Below are positions 62,441-64,000 of a stretch of DNA of 64,000 nt, one piece after another (the stretch's first letter is position 1; every line of letters begins with the position of its first letter). Position numbers and translations under genes: made by a program. This DNA comes from Spartobacteria bacterium LR76 (GTDB lineage: Bacteria; Verrucomicrobiota; Verrucomicrobiia; Chthoniobacterales; Terrimicrobiaceae), in contig QAYZ01000008.1 in NCBI GenBank assembly GCA_003054655.1, forward strand, positions 1 through 64,000. The letters are read 5' to 3'. The notes beneath the pieces are model-generated. The model made no database searches and was not told where the DNA came from. It worked only from the letters and a program-made list of their open reading frames with translations.

Positions 62441-62637
62441 ACAGAATCAAGGAACAGAAGGCAGCAAAGGAAACGAAGGGATTTCAAAAACCGGCTACGC
62501 CACAAGGCGTAGGGCTGGCATCCTGCCGGCCTGCGTAGGACGACTGAATCCGAGGTAGTGATTCTCCAGTATGCCCGCCGAGCTTGCTGGCCAGCGGGAC
62601 GCTGGCTCTACGGTTCAAGGCAAACCAGCCGAAATTC
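62441..62637. repeat. Intergenic REP-like region with three hairpins
   Basis: No gene in this 197-bp convergent gap. It holds, in order: a purine-rich phrase (62454-62478) similar to 8169-8193; a perfect hairpin CTACGCC-ACAA-GGCGTAG (62495-62512); a near-perfect hairpin GCTGGCA-TCC-TGCCGGC (62514-62530); and a perfect hairpin GCCAGCG-GGA-CGCTGGC (62590-62606). The last two have complementary triloops and similar GC-rich arms in inverted orientation, as in bacterial REP/BIME elements. The first may also terminate the dipeptidase transcript. Confidence 0.6.
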
Positions 62638-63057
62638 CTACTCCCCGATGATCTTCACGAGCACGCGCTTGCGGCGCAGGCCGTCGAATTCGCCGTAGAA
62701 AATCTGCTCCCACGGGCCGAAGTCGAGCTGACCGTTGGTCACTGCTACGACCACCTCGCGGCCCATGATGGTGCGCTTCAGGTGGGCGTCGGCATTGTCC
62801 TCGCCGGTGCGGTTGTGGAGGTACTGGCTATGCGGCTTCTCGGGTGCAAGCTCTTCCAGCCATTTCTCGAAATCCGCATGCAGCCCACCCTCGTTGTCAT
62901 TGATGAAGACGCTGGCCGAGATGTGCATTGCGTTGACCAGGCACAGGCCCTCCTGGATTTTGCTTTCCGCCAGGCACTTTTCCACCTCGTCGGTGAGGTT
63001 GATAAACATGCGGCGCCGCGGCACATCGAACCAAAGCTCTTTGCGGTAGGATTTCAT
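62638..63057 (-). CDS. yjbQ: YjbQ/UPF0047 family protein
   Basis: 139 residues from the ATG at 63057, which has a suitable AAGGAA upstream; an upstream extension of the frame crosses into the MFS gene and is not family-like. Seen: [16 protein letters not shown], then [19 protein letters not shown] and [13 protein letters not shown], the UPF0047 pattern with conserved His and Glu. E. coli YjbQ has weak thiamine-phosphate-synthase activity, but the true role is unknown. Small, cytoplasmic, probably trimeric. It is convergent with the dipeptidase gene across the repeat region. Confidence 0.9.
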   Translation of the reverse strand: MKSYRKELWFDVPRRRMFINLTDEVEKCLAESKIQEGLCLVNAMHISASVFINDNEGGLHADFEKWLEELAPEKPHSQYLHNRTGEDNADAHLKRTIMGREVVVAVTNGQLDFGPWEQIFYGEFDGLRRKRVLVKIIGE

Positions 63058-63103
63058 GGCTGGTTCCTTACCGGAAATCCCGCTCTGCGGAAACCCTCGT
63101 TCT

Positions 63104-64000
63104 TCACGGATTCGCCATCGAGGCACGGTCCTCCCCGGGCTTCCTGTCAGGCTCCTCTTCCGGAGGCTTGTACGCAGCGTCCCCTCCCAGCCGCAGCCAG
63201 TCGCGGTACAAGAAGATCGTGATGACACCCCCGGCAGTGGAGAACGCTCCGGTCCACAAAAACACCACCCGGTAATCATGCGTCCATTGCAATACCTGCG
63301 CCGCAAGCATCGGGGAAAAAATCAGCCCCAGATGGAAGATGATCGTATTTGCACTGACGCACTCTCCAAAATGCGCCGCCGGGAACAAGCGTGCCAACGT
63401 TGTCAGATACGAGGCGAGAAATGCCGCGCAACTCGCGGCGCTGCATATCCACCAGACGAGGAAACTGTCTGGCGTCCGCGCCGCAAAAAATCCGGTCAGA
63501 TACACCAGCCCCACCAGCAGGCTGCTGACCATCTGCACCCGCAACGGGTGAAACCTGTCTCCCAACCATCCGGCAATGAAGAAAACGGGGATTTGCACCA
63601 GCAGCGTCCACGCCTTGATCTTGCCAAAATCCTCCACGCTCAATCCCAGCGTCGCGGCGTATCCCGGCTTGTCCGCCATCGTGGCAAAAAACACGATGAA
63701 CGTCGTGAAGGGCACCCAGCCGCTCCAGTAGCAAAAGCTCTGCGCGTAGATCTTCAAATAGAACCGGTGTCCGAAGCATCTCCGGCAATACTCCCGGACC
63801 CGGTCAAGCCTGGATCCTCGGCCCGGCATCCTCTCTACCGGCGGATACTCTCCTTCCCGCACCAGCAGGAAAAGCAGCGCAAAGCCAACGGCATAGACCA
63901 GCGCGCATACCATGTACACCTCGGCCGTGTGCTCATGCACATGGCTGAAGACAAATCGGTTGAAAGCAAAGCCCCCCAACCCGCCCACCGCACGGAAAAA
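63104..64000 (-). CDS. MFS transporter, N-terminal part cut by window edge
   Basis: The reading frame is open to the last base of the window, so the first helices are missing; codons before the GTG at 63988 read FFRA and continue a helix. The visible 298 residues have about nine hydrophobic helices: [51 protein letters not shown] (MFS loop motif GWLGDRFHP), [20 protein letters not shown], and [20 protein letters not shown], followed by a charged cytoplasmic tail. The protein resembles sugar/nucleoside MFS permeases; the substrate is unknown. It lies 46 bp upstream of yjbQ on the same strand. Confidence 0.82.
   Translation of the reverse strand, partial: FFRAVGGLGGFAFNRFVFSHVHEHTAEVYMVCALVYAVGFALLFLLVREGEYPPVERMPGRGSRLDRVREYCRRCFGHRFYLKIYAQSFCYWSGWVPFTTFIVFFATMADKPGYAATLGLSVEDFGKIKAWTLLVQIPVFFIAGWLGDRFHPLRVQMVSSLLVGLVYLTGFFAARTPDSFLVWWICSAASCAAFLASYLTTLARLFPAAHFGECVSANTIIFHLGLIFSPMLAAQVLQWTHDYRVVFLWTGAFSTAGGVITIFLYRDWLRLGGDAAYKPPEEEPDRKPGEDRASMANP

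Overview
The window is GC-rich, gene-dense bacterial chromosome with short intergenic gaps and many 4-bp start/stop overlaps. The mix of genes suggests a Gram-negative, heterotrophic member of the Verrucomicrobiota (Terrimicrobium/Chthoniobacter-like). It includes ExbB/ExbD with a long periplasmic TPR protein, an alpha-2-macroglobulin/PbpC pair, ResB, an AsmA-like protein, several verrucomicrobial-type TPR proteins, and a hemX-hemA-hemC-cobA/hemD cluster. The phylum call is an inference from gene content; no rRNA, tRNA, CRISPR array, phage or transposase was seen.

Layout. 1-625: AT-rich (about 42% GC over bases 1-300 by hand count) with no gene I can defend, then the gnd terminator. 0.6-8.2 kb: gnd (minus); pgsA; then a coupled run exbB-exbD-TPR-secreted protein-purU. 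8.2-14 kb: accessory single genes (erythromycin-esterase-like, zinc-type dehydrogenase, MFS with divergent LysR regulator, small lipoprotein, Tat-exported phosphoesterase). 14-19.8 kb: lpd, LOG-family hydrolase coupled to ppk, lipoate ligase, parB. 19.8-36.5 kb: a lipid-modification neighbourhood in two blocks. The first is desaturase-COG2907 FAD oxidoreductase-DUF1365. The second is Cfa-DUF1475-DUF1295-second Cfa-like methyltransferase-TPR-GT28 glycosyltransferase-ABC permease. Between them lie an HD hydrolase, ABC-F ATPase, ankyrin protein, rhodanese/YceI fusion and hydrolase lipoprotein. 36.5-40.4 kb: ResB, AsmA-like protein, cell-wall amidase. 40.4-56.5 kb: one 16-kb same-strand run: MoxR, membrane protein, trpC, ABC ATPase, permease, ruvB, TPR, alpha-2-macroglobulin, pbpC. 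56.5-61.2 kb (minus): tetrapyrrole operon hemX-hemA-hemC-cobA/hemD followed by a yefM-yoeB module. 61.3-64 kb: 3D-domain lipoprotein, VanX-type dipeptidase, a REP-like intergenic region, YjbQ, and an MFS gene cut by the window edge.

How they work together. The main themes are the cell envelope (ExbB/D-TPR, amidase, MoxR/ABC export, macroglobulin with PBP1c, 3D protein, dipeptidase), membrane lipid remodelling (PgsA, desaturase, two Cfa-type enzymes, DUF1295 reductase-like protein, MGDG-synthase-like transferase) and tetrapyrrole synthesis with cytochrome maturation. The observations most worth follow-up are the split lipid locus with a coclaurine-N-methyltransferase-like Cfa paralogue, a YoeB homologue with Leu at the catalytic Glu46 position under a perfect 15-bp palindrome that overlaps the antitoxin start codon, a C-terminally short HemC, a rhodanese/YceI fusion lacking the rhodanese cysteine, an ABC-2 permease with no ATPase, and paired REP-like hairpins.
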